A DNA stretch of 64,000 bases from Piscibacillus halophilus (GCF_900110685.1 NZ_FOES01000001.1:1-64000), one strand, 5' to 3'. Positions 8,965 to 17,797 are shown, counted from the first letter of the stretch. The notes: generated by a model from the sequence alone, not told the origin. Translations and numbers: made by a program.

Positions 8965-9976
8965 AAAACAATTATTGTTATATTCAATCATAATAGTGGC
9001 AGTTCTTTTTTTATCAAGCTATAAATTAGATTATTATATATACCAACCTGGTGGTATTTATGCTTTGGATGAAGTTGTTGAAGTAGATCAACGATTTGAC
9101 AGTGAAGGAGAGCTTCATTTAGTGACGGTTCGTGGTGGTCAAGCAACCCCTATTTATTATTTGTGGGCTAAAATTCGCCCTCATTATCAAATATATGATT
9201 TAGAGCAAGTCAGGCCTGAGGGTATTAGTCAAGAAGAGTATATGAATACGCAGCTTCATTTTATGGAGTCATCACAAGAAGCGGCAACAGTTGTGGCTTA
9301 TGAAGCGGCCGATAAAGATATAACGATTGATTATCAAGGTGTTTATATTATGGCTGTTGTGGATGGAATGCCTGCAGAAGGACACTTGATGCCAGGAGAT
9401 CAAATTATTGAGATGAACGGTCAAAGTGTGACGTCCTCTCAAGAAGTTATGGATTTGACATCATCTTATACGAAGGGTGATGAAATAGAATTGACAGTTA
9501 TTCGAGAGGATCAAGAACAAAATGTCTCATTTGAATTAGATACCTTCCCTGATGAACCTGATCGAGTTGGAATGGGAGTTTCTTTAGTGACAGACCGAGA
9601 AGTTGAAGTGAACCCAGATGTTCATTTTAATAGTGGAAGTATAGGAGGACCAAGTGCCGGTTTAATGATGTCATTAGAAATTTATGATCAGTTAACATCT
9701 GAAGATATTACAAAAGGTTATCAAGTCGCAGGTACAGGAGAAATAGATTATGATGGAAAAGTATATCGAATCGGTGGGATCGATAAAAAAGTAGTAGCAG
9801 CTGATCGTGATGGAGCAGAGGTATTTTTTGCGCCAAATGAAGGTGGAATAGAAGGTTCGAATTATGAAATTGCAAAACAAACGGCAGAAGAGATTGGAAC
9901 AGACATGGAGATCGTTCCAGTTGATACATTCCAAGACGCATTGGATTACTTAAATAATTTGGAACACAAATCATGA
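8951..9976 (+). CDS. ylbL: YlbL, membrane PDZ-Lon-like serine protease
   Basis: A 341-residue protein with one N-terminal membrane anchor (~residues 8-26), an extracellular region, a PDZ domain (~120-200) and a C-terminal Lon-type (S16) protease domain. The catalytic Ser is in GGPSAGLM (~237) and the Lys in I-G-G-I-D-K-K (~280). It belongs to the SepM/YlbL family. B. subtilis YlbL has been linked to removal of the SOS cell-division inhibitor YneA, and streptococcal SepM cleaves a secreted peptide. A hairpin terminator follows. Confidence 0.93.
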   Translation: MKINKKQLLLYSIIIVAVLFLSSYKLDYYIYQPGGIYALDEVVEVDQRFDSEGELHLVTVRGGQATPIYYLWAKIRPHYQIYDLEQVRPEGISQEEYMNTQLHFMESSQEAATVVAYEAADKDITIDYQGVYIMAVVDGMPAEGHLMPGDQIIEMNGQSVTSSQEVMDLTSSYTKGDEIELTVIREDQEQNVSFELDTFPDEPDRVGMGVSLVTDREVEVNPDVHFNSGSIGGPSAGLMMSLEIYDQLTSEDITKGYQVAGTGEIDYDGKVYRIGGIDKKVVAADRDGAEVFFAPNEGGIEGSNYEIAKQTAEEIGTDMEIVPVDTFQDALDYLNNLEHKS

Positions 9977-10009
9977 GATGTTTTTAATTATTCATTTAAG
10001 GAAATTAAA

Positions 10010-10041
10010 AAAGAAATGCCATTTTCATAAGGCATTTCTTT
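10010..10041. terminator. Bidirectional terminator ylbL/tmcAL
   Basis: Stem aaagaaatgcc / ggcatttcttt with a 10-nt loop and flanking A/T tracts, placed between convergent ylbL and tmcAL. Confidence 0.85.
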
Positions 10042-10044
10042 TCT

Positions 10045-11256
10045 TTATATCATAATAGGTCCACGAAGCTCTTGTTTTTTTAGTTGTTGTTTGAATTTTG
10101 GAGATAATGGACTGTAATAAGCGTCTGTCGCTTTTTCTTCTAATTGAAGCATTGGGTGATTTAACTCTTGAATATTTGAAATGAGTGGCACATCCATTTC
10201 CTTTTTAACAGATTGAATATATTGCCGTCCGTTTTGATTCATTCCCAGTATTCGAAGGTAAGGTGGTTCGGTTAGAGCTTTGTAAGGCTCTAATTGTTCA
10301 TGAGTTGTATTAGTTAATAAATGGACGAACATACGTTGCAGTCTTGTCCAGGTGTATCTTTTCGTTTTTAGAAGGGTCATCCAATGATGGAAACTACCAG
10401 CTTCTTGTACCGTGCTTTTTAATCGATACTCTAACCCTTCTATAACACCATGAATATTTCTTAATTCCTCATGTGTTTTGGTTTGTATTAGGAGCTGTAA
10501 AAATGGGAAATAAATTTCCCATTCATGCCAGGAGTGATAATCTTCTTTATATTTCTTAATTTGTTGTGCCGTGGCATAAGGTAAAGCATTTTGTATGTTA
10601 TTAGACATAGTACCCTGGGTTAATAACTCTTTACGAATACTTGTAGCACTCGCTATCTCATGCTCAATCTGTTCATCATGATATCCACTTTTAGTTCGCT
10701 TAATCGTTTCGGGTTTGATGGAGGTTTGTAGTTCTTTAATGGCTTTGACATAACTAAAGCCCAATATGTTATTTGGTTGTCCAAGATCAATTTCTCCAGA
10801 AGCTAAATCAATGGTCTGGTAAGCATTTTTACTAGCCTGTGGGAAAGACAAGCCTTCACTTAAAAATTGGTGTAGCTGTTGCTGGAAATATGGTTTATGC
10901 TTTAAGTAATGATCGTAACCTTCTAAGAAAGGTGTGATATTCCCTGCCTCACTCCCAAAACAAACATAGTCGACATTTAATTGTGATAGTGTTAAAATAG
11001 CACCCCTTGCGAATAAGTCAGAATATTGGACAGCATAAACAAACGGTAGTTCTAAAACAATATCGACTCCGTGTTGTAACGCCGCTTTTGTACGATGGAA
11101 TTTATCGATAATGGCTGGCTCACCGCGCTGTAAAAAAGAGCCACTCATAACTGCGACCATCACATCAGCGTTGGTGCGTTCCTTAGATTGTTCAACGTGA
11201 TAGACATGTCCATTATGAAAGGGATTATATTCAACTATTAAACCACATGCCTTCAT
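10045..11256 (-). CDS. tmcAL: tRNA(Met) cytidine acetate ligase TmcAL
   Basis: A 403-residue YlbM protein. TmcAL activates acetate with ATP and acetylates the wobble cytidine (C34) of elongator tRNA-Met. The N-terminal nucleotidylyltransferase-like domain shows GLIVEYNPFHNGHVYH with the HxGH-type motif (F-H-N-G-H), then MSGSFLQRGEPAI and an E-L-P-F-V-Y-A-V-Q segment. Start ATG 11256 has GGCGGTG six bases upstream. It is monocistronic, divergent from ylbN. Confidence 0.95.
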   Translation of the reverse strand: MKACGLIVEYNPFHNGHVYHVEQSKERTNADVMVAVMSGSFLQRGEPAIIDKFHRTKAALQHGVDIVLELPFVYAVQYSDLFARGAILTLSQLNVDYVCFGSEAGNITPFLEGYDHYLKHKPYFQQQLHQFLSEGLSFPQASKNAYQTIDLASGEIDLGQPNNILGFSYVKAIKELQTSIKPETIKRTKSGYHDEQIEHEIASATSIRKELLTQGTMSNNIQNALPYATAQQIKKYKEDYHSWHEWEIYFPFLQLLIQTKTHEELRNIHGVIEGLEYRLKSTVQEAGSFHHWMTLLKTKRYTWTRLQRMFVHLLTNTTHEQLEPYKALTEPPYLRILGMNQNGRQYIQSVKKEMDVPLISNIQELNHPMLQLEEKATDAYYSPLSPKFKQQLKKQELRGPIMI

Positions 11257-11356
11257 GTATAACACCGCCTAATTATTGTACTAACTCTAATTTAGAATGA
11301 TTAACATATAAAATCAAGATAAACTTGACTAAAAACTGTGGTGTTAAGAAAAAATA

Positions 11357-11385
11357 TTGACAAAAGGTTCATTTCCTTTTACAAT
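11357..11385 (+). promoter_or_regulatory. Sigma-A promoter for ylbN-rpmF
   Basis: TTGACA (11357-11362), 17-base spacer, TACAAT (11380-11385): near-perfect vegetative promoter, 27 bases before the ylbN ATG. Confidence 0.85.
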
Positions 11386-11411
11386 AACTCTTGTTGCCTT
11401 GAGGTGATATT

Positions 11412-11951
11412 ATGAAATTTTCCTTACAAAAAATTAAAAGAGAAGCTCCATATGATTTTGAAGATACAGTAAATGTAGATGAATTAGAAAGTATGGACAA
11501 TGATATTCGGAACATTACAGATGTAAAGGTAAAAGGTGAAGCGACCGTGCAAGGTGAATCATTTACGTTTCGCTACACGGTTAAAGGTACGATGACCTTA
11601 CCTTGTGCACGAACGTTAGTAGATGTTCCATACCAATTTGATGTTCAAGCAGTTGATCGATTTACAACAGTTGAGTATGAAGCGAAAAATAATGAAGATA
11701 TTCATTTTATTAATCAAGAAGTGCTTGACTTACTGCCTTATATCAAGGAAAATATTTTATTGGAAGTTCCAATTAGAGTTTATAGTGATGAGGCAACGAT
11801 CGACAATATCGTTTCTGAAGGAAGCGGTTGGGATCTTCTTCAGGAAGATGAACATGAAGAATTAAAAGCAAAACATGAAGAAGAGGGAAAAGAAAAGGTA
11901 GATCCTCGTTTATCTTCATTAAAAAACTTCTTTAATGACAAAAATGATTAA
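11412..11951 (+). CDS. ylbN: YlbN, DUF177/YceD family 23S rRNA accumulation protein
   Basis: A 179-residue acidic protein of the DUF177 (YceD) family, nearly always next to rpmF. Plant and E. coli homologues are needed for 23S rRNA accumulation, so a role in 50S assembly is likely. The family cysteine in M-T-L-P-C-A-R-T-L (~residue 63) is present, but the usual second downstream cysteine is not evident. The C-terminal segment (K-V-D-P-R-L-S-S-L-K-N-F-F, ~162-174) is typical of Bacillota. rpmF begins 55 bases later behind its own strong ribosome binding site. Confidence 0.9.
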   Translation: MKFSLQKIKREAPYDFEDTVNVDELESMDNDIRNITDVKVKGEATVQGESFTFRYTVKGTMTLPCARTLVDVPYQFDVQAVDRFTTVEYEAKNNEDIHFINQEVLDLLPYIKENILLEVPIRVYSDEATIDNIVSEGSGWDLLQEDEHEELKAKHEEEGKEKVDPRLSSLKNFFNDKND

Positions 11952-12006
11952 TGTTCAAGGAATCCCACTTTTGATATATGGGATCACTTAAAGGGAGGTG
12001 TAACAC

Positions 12007-12183
12007 ATGGCAGTACCAAAGAGAAGAACTTCTAAAAAAGTGAAGCGCCAACGTCGTACGCATAAGAAATTACATTTACCAAACATGGTAGAATGTTCAA
12101 ATTGCGGTGAATATACTAAACCTCACCACGTATGTAAATCATGTGGCCACTATGATGGTAAAGAGGTTGTTGAAGAGAAGTAA
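12007..12183 (+). CDS. rpmF: 50S ribosomal protein L32
   Basis: A 58-residue basic ribosomal protein of the large subunit, [20 protein letters not shown] at its start. It has a zinc ribbon, C-S-N-C (residues ~36-39) and C-K-S-C (~49-52), i.e. the C+ zinc-binding paralogue type. The AAGGGAGGTG ribosome binding site is very strong. It is expected to be co-transcribed with ylbN and ends at a terminator. Confidence 0.98.
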   Translation: MAVPKRRTSKKVKRQRRTHKKLHLPNMVECSNCGEYTKPHHVCKSCGHYDGKEVVEEK

Positions 12184-12188
12184 GAAAG

Positions 12189-12218
12189 AGATGTCTCATC
12201 ATTGAGGCATCTTTTTTT
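12189..12218 (+). terminator. Terminator after rpmF
   Basis: agatgtctc (12189-12197) pairs with gaggcatct (12204-12212, one G-U), followed by seven Ts. Confidence 0.9.
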
Positions 12219-12256
12219 ATATAACCTCAGTTATAGATTTTAAGGGAGAGGAAACT

Positions 12257-13018
12257 ATGGGAGATAGTTTATTAAAGGTTTACCCTGAACAGTTTGCGGT
12301 ATTAACATTAAATCGACCTCATAAATTAAATGCTGTATCTAAAACCATGATTCATGAACTAATTGAGCAAATAAATGAAATTGAACAAACACATGAGATG
12401 AAATTTTTGATTGTAACGGGAAGTGGAAATAAAGCCTTCTGTTCTGGTGGTGATTTAAATGATTTCCACGGGGATTTGGAAGAGGAAGAAGCTTATCAAA
12501 CATTGAAACCAATGCAAGAAATTCTATACAAAATAGCTACTTTACCTGTACCAACTATTGCTTGGTTAAATGGCTTGGCAAGAGGGGGTGGACTAGAGAT
12601 TGCATCTGCTTGTGACTTCCGTTTCGCAGTACCTGAAGAGAATTTTGGGTTTATACAAGGTAAATTAGGAATTTCTACTGGCTGGGGTGGAGGAACGCTT
12701 CTTTATAGAAGGATTGATACACAATTAGCCTTCCAGTGGTTAATAGAAGCCGATTTAAAAAAGTCGGATGAACTTTTGAAAATGGGGTTTGTTCAAAAAA
12801 TTGTGAATGATAGAAGTATATCATCAGATAATAAATTGTTAGAACCTTATCTAAATCGTAGTGCAGATCAAATGAGACTATGGAAAAGTCAACGACTAAA
12901 ATACATAGATTTAGATCAACTAAAACAACAAATGGATGATGAAGTTAGAGCATGCAGTCGCTTATGGGTTTCAAATGAACATAAACAGGCTGTTCAGCAA
13001 TTTTTATCCAAAAAATAA
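12257..13018 (+). CDS. Enoyl-CoA hydratase/isomerase family protein (crotonase fold)
   Basis: A 253-residue crotonase-superfamily protein. The oxyanion-hole segments are visible: A-F-C-S-G-G-D-L (~residues 59-66) and A-R-G-G-G-L-E-I-A-S-A-C-D (~108-120). The E of the second segment fits the first catalytic Glu. Where classical hydratases carry P-E-I before the G-x-x-P-G-x-G-G loop, this protein reads I-Q-G-K-L-G-I-S-T-G-W-G-G-G, so the second catalytic Glu appears to be missing and true hydratase activity is doubtful. A decarboxylase or isomerase relative is possible. It sits between rpmF and rsfA; the substrate is unknown. Confidence 0.85.
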   Translation: MGDSLLKVYPEQFAVLTLNRPHKLNAVSKTMIHELIEQINEIEQTHEMKFLIVTGSGNKAFCSGGDLNDFHGDLEEEEAYQTLKPMQEILYKIATLPVPTIAWLNGLARGGGLEIASACDFRFAVPEENFGFIQGKLGISTGWGGGTLLYRRIDTQLAFQWLIEADLKKSDELLKMGFVQKIVNDRSISSDNKLLEPYLNRSADQMRLWKSQRLKYIDLDQLKQQMDDEVRACSRLWVSNEHKQAVQQFLSKK

Positions 13019-13049
13019 TTTGTAAATCCTTCTAACCCCTTAATGAGTT

Positions 13050-13076
13050 GCATAGAGTAATATTAAAGTTAATAGA
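13050..13076 (+). promoter_or_regulatory. Possible forespore (sigma-F/G) promoter of rsfA
   Basis: GCATA (13050-13054) followed after 13 bases by GTTAATAGA, near the sigma-F/G pattern (GHATR, then GGHRARHT at 14-15 bases). The match is weak, but rsfA is forespore-expressed in B. subtilis. Confidence 0.3.
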
Positions 13077-13094
13077 GTTAAGGGGTGTATAGTG

Positions 13095-13550
13095 ATGTCA
13101 ACGAGGCAGGATGCATGGACGAAAGACGAAGATTTACTTTTAGCTGAGACAGTATTACGTTATATACGAGAAGGTAAAACACAAATGAAAGCTTTTGAAG
13201 AAGTTGGAGAGCGTTTATCTAGAACGCCTCAGGCTTGCGGTTTTAGGTGGAATGCTAACTTGAGAAAGCAATATCGACAAGCGATAGATTTAGCGAAACA
13301 AAGTCGAAAGAAATTAAATGATTCCACAAGTGTATCTTTAAGCTATCCTCGATTAAAGGCATTTGATGAAGTTATCAATCAATTAGAGCAAATCAAAGGT
13401 GTCTATTATAATCAAGAAGGTGCTAAAGAACAGTATCAGGTAAGCTCCGAACAACTACAATTGAAACAACAGCTTGAACAGTATGAACAAATCATAGATG
13501 AAATATATGAGAAGGTCAGTGAAGTTAGAAAGAATGCCCAGAGTAAATAA
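13095..13550 (+). CDS. rsfA: RsfA, forespore-specific transcription regulator
   Basis: A 151-residue protein (YlbO) with a Myb/SANT-like N-terminal DNA-binding domain: [18 protein letters not shown] (~residues 6-23) and [18 protein letters not shown] (~42-59). A Gln/Glu-rich coiled coil follows (~100-150). In B. subtilis RsfA modulates the sigma-F regulon. Start ATG 13095 follows AAGGGGTG; the GTG at 13092 is too close to the site. It is a single-gene unit ending in a strong terminator. Confidence 0.93.
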   Translation: MSTRQDAWTKDEDLLLAETVLRYIREGKTQMKAFEEVGERLSRTPQACGFRWNANLRKQYRQAIDLAKQSRKKLNDSTSVSLSYPRLKAFDEVINQLEQIKGVYYNQEGAKEQYQVSSEQLQLKQQLEQYEQIIDEIYEKVSEVRKNAQSK

Positions 13551-13591
13551 AAACGCTCTTCCATCTTTAAAATAGATGGAAGAGCGTTTTT
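13549..13591. terminator. Bidirectional terminator rsfA/ylbP
   Basis: Perfect 18-bp stem aaaaacgctcttccatct / agatggaagagcgttttt with a 7-nt loop, between the convergent genes. Confidence 0.95.
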
Positions 13592-13596
13592 AAGGT

Positions 13597-14076
13597 TTAT
13601 TGTTCATTTTGTTTTTCGTCTACGCCTTGTGGCATCCAAATAAATGGGTTTTCTCCAAAATCACGTTCCATTTCATAAGTAGCTGGTTGGAAGCCCATTT
13701 TCTCCCAAAAACCTTGAGAGTTTATTCTTGCATTTGTTTTAATTGGTAATCCATAACTTTTAGCGAATTCGACTAACTTTTTACCAAATCCTTTATGACG
13801 GTAGTTCTCAAGAACTTCTAATTTCCAAAGTTCTAGATAGTCTTGTTTTGGATCAAAGTAGTAATCATATTTTTTATCTACTTGGTATAAGCTCATTCGA
13901 GCAACTAAAGAATTACCATAATAAATTCCGAAGAACGGGGATTCGCTATTGTTTTCAATCATATTATGTTGCAAATCTTCTAGCATAGATAGTTCTTGGA
14001 TACCGTACTCTTTAAACTTTTTAAATTCTTCAAGTGTTTTAAAATTAATCAGTAAACGTTCTACCTCGCCTGACAT
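13597..14076 (-). CDS. ylbP: YlbP, GNAT-family N-acetyltransferase
   Basis: A 159-residue acetyltransferase-fold protein. The acetyl-CoA-binding loop is at LEVLENYRHKGFGKKLVEFA (~residues 93-112, R-x-K-G-x-G-K). The end is family-typical: N-P-F-I-W-M-P. The start is ATG 14076 (MSGEVERLLI) with AAGGGGG upstream, giving the same length as B. subtilis YlbP; the longer frame to 14145 is not supported. The substrate is unknown. It is divergent from panE. Confidence 0.9.
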   Translation of the reverse strand: MSGEVERLLINFKTLEEFKKFKEYGIQELSMLEDLQHNMIENNSESPFFGIYYGNSLVARMSLYQVDKKYDYYFDPKQDYLELWKLEVLENYRHKGFGKKLVEFAKSYGLPIKTNARINSQGFWEKMGFQPATYEMERDFGENPFIWMPQGVDEKQNEQ

Positions 14077-14227
14077 GTCTATAAGCCCCCTTAATCTTGC
14101 TAATCTCATTATAATATAAAATGAAATGATTGAAAATGAAAGCAATATAATAAATCTGAAGCAATTCGATTTTCATAGGTCTATTTTCTGATAAAATAAA
14201 AGAAAAGGACTAAGTGAGTGATATTCC

Positions 14228-15094
14228 ATGGATATAGGAGTTATCGGATTAGGGTCAGTTGGGTTGTTCATAGCTTCTCAATTGTCAAAAAGACATCGTG
14301 TAACAGGTTATGTTAGAAGAACGGAACAGCAAAATGAAATTGTACGACAAGGGATTTTATTAGATGACCATAAATATGAAATAGATGTTAAAATCATTTC
14401 TGAGTTGAAGATGCATGATCTTTTAATCATATGCGTCAAACAAACTCAAATGGATTCTTTATTACCTTACATACAAAATTTAGATTCGACTCATATTTTA
14501 TTCATACAAAATGGTTTAGGCCATGTTGAAAAAGTTAATGGTCTAAATCATGTTTTATTTTTCGGCGTGTGCCAACATGGGGTTACTAAAATAAATGATT
14601 ATCAAATAAGACTTAATGGACTGGGGCAAATTCGTATTGGTTCTGATCAAGGCAGTAAGAGTGCAGAAATCATCCAACAACAACTAGATGATGAAAGTTT
14701 TCCAGTTTATTATGATCAAGATATCTTTTCTACCATTCAAGAAAAGTTGGTGGTAAATAGTGTAATTAACCCGCTTACGGCTTTATTTGAAATTCCTAAT
14801 GGTGAAATTTTAAAAAACTCGTATTTGAAGAGTATGGCCAAACAATTAACTAGTGAAGCAGCCAAAGCATTCTCACTTAATGAAGAACGATGCTGGGAAT
14901 TAGTTCATACCGTTGCAGAAAACACCCAAGAAAACTACTCCTCAATGTTAGTAGATCTACAACAACATCGTTTAACTGAGATTGACTATATCAATGGTTA
15001 TATCGTCAAACACTCAAAACATGATGTACTTTTACAACACTTTATGTACCAATGCATTAAAGCAAAAGAAATGAATCGATTGCAAAGGAGTTAG
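14228..15094 (+). CDS. panE: 2-dehydropantoate 2-reductase PanE (YlbQ)
   Basis: A 288-residue NADPH-dependent ketopantoate reductase making pantoate for CoA synthesis. It has an N-terminal Rossmann GxGxxG (I-G-L-G-S-V-G, ~residues 6-12), V-K-Q-T-Q (~77-81), I-Q-N-G-L-G-H (~96-102) and the catalytic-lysine helix E-K-L-V-V-N-S-V-I-N-P-L-T-A-L (~174-188). Start ATG 14228 has a weak GTGAGTGAT site. The DUF3397 gene begins 2 bases after its stop. Confidence 0.9.
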   Translation: MDIGVIGLGSVGLFIASQLSKRHRVTGYVRRTEQQNEIVRQGILLDDHKYEIDVKIISELKMHDLLIICVKQTQMDSLLPYIQNLDSTHILFIQNGLGHVEKVNGLNHVLFFGVCQHGVTKINDYQIRLNGLGQIRIGSDQGSKSAEIIQQQLDDESFPVYYDQDIFSTIQEKLVVNSVINPLTALFEIPNGEILKNSYLKSMAKQLTSEAAKAFSLNEERCWELVHTVAENTQENYSSMLVDLQQHRLTEIDYINGYIVKHSKHDVLLQHFMYQCIKAKEMNRLQRS

Positions 15095-15096
15095 TT

Positions 15097-15468
15097 ATGG
15101 ATTATTTCGCCACATTAATTGCCTTGTTAGCTACCGTTCCATACGCCACATTTTTTGTGATTTTTTACATCTCAAAGAAAATTACAAATCAAGCGACTCG
15201 TTCAACCAAATTAGCAGCAGATTGGTCAAGCTTATTTTTTATATTGGCCGTCAATGCTCTTTTGTTTTTAATATTTGATTATTCTTTTTTAATATGGTTC
15301 TTGGTTATGTATATGGTGGCGATGATTATTGTTATAACGATTCAATGGCGTAATGAAATAGATGTGAATTTTAGGATGGCTTTTCGAGTAGTTTGGAGAG
15401 CTGGATTTATATTGTTAGCCATTAGTTATATCGTGTTATTACCTATTGGAATTTATATGACATATTAA
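15097..15468 (+). CDS. DUF3397 membrane protein
   Basis: A 123-residue protein with four predicted membrane helices (~6-25, 44-62, 66-84, 98-119). It fits DUF3397, a small family lying next to bshC in many Bacillaceae. A ribosome binding site (AAAGGAG) lies in the end of panE, so the two are probably co-translated. Function unknown. Confidence 0.8.
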   Translation: MDYFATLIALLATVPYATFFVIFYISKKITNQATRSTKLAADWSSLFFILAVNALLFLIFDYSFLIWFLVMYMVAMIIVITIQWRNEIDVNFRMAFRVVWRAGFILLAISYIVLLPIGIYMTY

Positions 15469-15558
15469 TTTCAAAACATATGATGTGAAAATTCAATCGT
15501 AATTCGTTACAATAACAAACGGAATTATCATGCGAGATCGTCAAAGGAAGGTATTAAT

Positions 15559-17181
15559 ATGAATTGTCAACCGATCGAATTAAAAAAGCAATCATCTTTA
15601 ATAAAAGATTATCGAAACCGAAGCGAAAGTATTTTTACTCATTTTCATTATGATCCGTATCAATTGAGGAGCTTTAAAAAGCGTTATGAATACTTAATGC
15701 ATCAAACATATCAAAGAGATAAATTAGCTGATGTGTTAATATCACAAAATCAAAAATGGGGGTTAACTGAACAAGTAAAAGATCATATAGAACAAATAAG
15801 AAATCCTGAATCGGTTGTGGTAATTGGCGGTCAGCAAGCCGGCCTTTTAACTGGTCCACTTTATACCATTCATAAAATTGTGTCTATTATCCTTCAGGCT
15901 AAGGAACAACAAGAACATTTAGGGAAGCCGGTCATACCTGTTTTTTGGATAGCTGGAGAAGACCACGATTTTGAAGAGATTAATCATATATTTGCGATGA
16001 AGGATCAAAGGCTAAAAAAATATAAGGTGAAATCTGAATCTCTTGATAAAAAACCAGTATCAAAGCGAATAATCGATGTAGAAGAAATTAAATCATGGGT
16101 AAACCAATTATTTTCAACTTTTAAAGAAACAGAACATACTAAACACCTATATCAATCAATTATTAACGCTATTCAACATGGTGATTCGTATGTAGATTTC
16201 TTTGCAAAAATGATTCACCAAATGTTCGCTCATGAGGGGTTAGTATTAGTTGATTCGGATCACCCAGATATTCGATGTTTAGAGAAAGATTATTTTATTC
16301 AATTAGTTGAACATCAACCTGCTATCGCTCAATCCGTTGTTAATCAACTTAAAGAGCTTGATTCAAAGTCTTATTCGATAAATTTAGATGCAACGACAGA
16401 AGATGGGCATTTATTTTATCATATGAACGGTGAACGCCTTTTACTAGAGGTGGAAGATGGACGATGGGTATCAAAGGATGAGCAAGTTTCCTTTACTCAT
16501 GAGGAATTAGTTGAAGAAATTCAAAAGAAACCAGATCAATTTAGTAACAATGTTGTAACACGCCCGATCATGCAGGAGATGGTATTCCCGGTACTATCCT
16601 TTATTGGTGGACCCGGAGAGATTGCATACTGGTCTACTTTAAAGCCAGCTTTTGAAACATTAAATTTGCAGTTTCCAATCATTACGCCGCGTCTAACGAT
16701 TACATTGTTAGACTCTAAACATCAACAATGGTTAAAACGTTTTGGATTACCATTTGAACAAGTAATGACTGAAGGAACTAATCGTTATAAAATTAATTGG
16801 TTAAAACGCCAGACATCTTCACCGATTGAAGATGTGGTAGAACAGGTTGAACAAGATATTGAATTGATTCACCAACCATTACAAGATCTGGCTTCTGAAA
16901 TTCAAGTTGACCTTGGTGAATTTGCGCAGTCCAATTTGAAATTGATTCAATCTGAGTTAAAAAAACTAGAGAAGAAAATGATGAAAGAGGTAAAGCGGAA
17001 ACATCAACATACTATTTCACAACTTGAGGAATTAAATGCCTATTATTATCCTCATCACAGCTTGCAAGAAAGAGTGTGGAATATCGTCTATTTCATGAAT
17101 GAATATGGGTTGGATTTACCCAAGAAGTTGTTAGAGGTTCCACCCAGGTGGGAACAAGACCATTTAGTGGTAGAACTTTAA
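15559..17181 (+). CDS. bshC: Bacillithiol biosynthesis cysteine ligase BshC
   Basis: A 540-residue YllA protein, the putative enzyme adding cysteine to GlcN-malate in the last step of bacillithiol synthesis. Typical elements are VVVIGGQQAGLLTGPLYT (~residues 90-107), PVFWIAGEDHDFEEINH (~127-143), F-I-G-G-P-G-E-I-A-Y-W and a C-terminal coiled coil (~400-490, rich in Glu/Lys/Gln). Length equals the family norm. It is followed by a terminator and the mraZ control region. Confidence 0.97.
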   Translation: MNCQPIELKKQSSLIKDYRNRSESIFTHFHYDPYQLRSFKKRYEYLMHQTYQRDKLADVLISQNQKWGLTEQVKDHIEQIRNPESVVVIGGQQAGLLTGPLYTIHKIVSIILQAKEQQEHLGKPVIPVFWIAGEDHDFEEINHIFAMKDQRLKKYKVKSESLDKKPVSKRIIDVEEIKSWVNQLFSTFKETEHTKHLYQSIINAIQHGDSYVDFFAKMIHQMFAHEGLVLVDSDHPDIRCLEKDYFIQLVEHQPAIAQSVVNQLKELDSKSYSINLDATTEDGHLFYHMNGERLLLEVEDGRWVSKDEQVSFTHEELVEEIQKKPDQFSNNVVTRPIMQEMVFPVLSFIGGPGEIAYWSTLKPAFETLNLQFPIITPRLTITLLDSKHQQWLKRFGLPFEQVMTEGTNRYKINWLKRQTSSPIEDVVEQVEQDIELIHQPLQDLASEIQVDLGEFAQSNLKLIQSELKKLEKKMMKEVKRKHQHTISQLEELNAYYYPHHSLQERVWNIVYFMNEYGLDLPKKLLEVPPRWEQDHLVVEL

Positions 17182-17206
17182 CCACTCATCCACCACCATC
17201 CCCCAC
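17182..17206 (-). repeat. GTGG repeats facing away from mraZ
   Basis: Read on the minus strand, GTGG occurs at 17206, 17196, 17193 and 17185, i.e. with 10-11-base periodicity like MraZ sites but in the opposite orientation to the mraZ operator. It sits between bshC and the terminator at 17248. Chance cannot be excluded. Confidence 0.35.
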
Positions 17207-17247
17207 TACAAAATCCGATAACCAAATACCTCTTAAATTCGCGGTTT

Positions 17248-17284
17248 AAAGCATATCCAGATCAATTCTGGATATGCTTTTTTA
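17248..17284 (+). terminator. Terminator after bshC
   Basis: aaagcatatccag (17248-17260) with ctggatatgcttt (17268-17280), then TTTT. It separates the panE-bshC unit from the dcw cluster. Confidence 0.9.
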
Positions 17285-17311
17285 ATTTTTACTAAAAAAA
17301 TTTAAAAATGA

Positions 17312-17360
17312 AGTGGTAGAAAGTGGGGGAATGTGGTAAACTAAATTAAAAGTGGGGCGA
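17312..17360 (+). promoter_or_regulatory. MraZ operator: 10-bp direct repeats upstream of mraZ
   Basis: Three consecutive decamers, agtggtagaa (17312), agtgggggaa (17322) and tgtggtaaac (17332), then agtggggcga at 17351 next to the mraZ start. MraZ is known to bind direct repeats of TGGGN-type half sites at 10-bp spacing and to repress its own cluster. The last repeat overlaps the ribosome binding region. Confidence 0.75.
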
Positions 17361-17365
17361 AGTCT

Positions 17366-17797
17366 ATGTTCATGGGTGAATTTCAACATAATATAGATTC
17401 CAAAGGAAGAATCATTGTACCTGCCAAGTTCAGGGAAGGGCTTGGAGAATCTTTTGTCTTAACTCGTGGATTAGACAATTGTTTATTTGCATACCCACAA
17501 GAAGAATGGCGAATTCTAGAAGAAAAATTAAAGAAATTACCATTAACAAAAAAAGATGCCCGTGCATTTACTCGGTTCTTCTTTTCAGGAGCAGTTGAGT
17601 GCGACATAGACAAACAAGGACGTATAAACATTCCTTCGCCACTTAGAAAATATGCCGATCTAGATAAGGAATGTATTGTGATCGGGGTGTCTAATCGTAT
17701 TGAATTATGGGCTAAAGAAAAATGGACAGACTATGTAGAGGAGTCCGAAGAGTCGTTTGCCGATATTGCAGAGAACTTAATGGATTTCGATATTTAA
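17366..17797 (+). CDS. mraZ: Transcriptional regulator MraZ
   Basis: A 143-residue protein with two AbrB-like (SpoVT/MraZ) DNA-binding repeats, each containing the D-x-K/Q-G-R motif: [14 protein letters not shown] (~residues 10-23) and [14 protein letters not shown] (~89-102). MraZ is the first gene of dcw clusters and autorepresses it. Near-identity to B. subtilis MraZ is evident ([31 protein letters not shown]). rsmH begins 17 bases later. Confidence 0.98.
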   Translation: MFMGEFQHNIDSKGRIIVPAKFREGLGESFVLTRGLDNCLFAYPQEEWRILEEKLKKLPLTKKDARAFTRFFFSGAVECDIDKQGRINIPSPLRKYADLDKECIVIGVSNRIELWAKEKWTDYVEESEESFADIAENLMDFDI

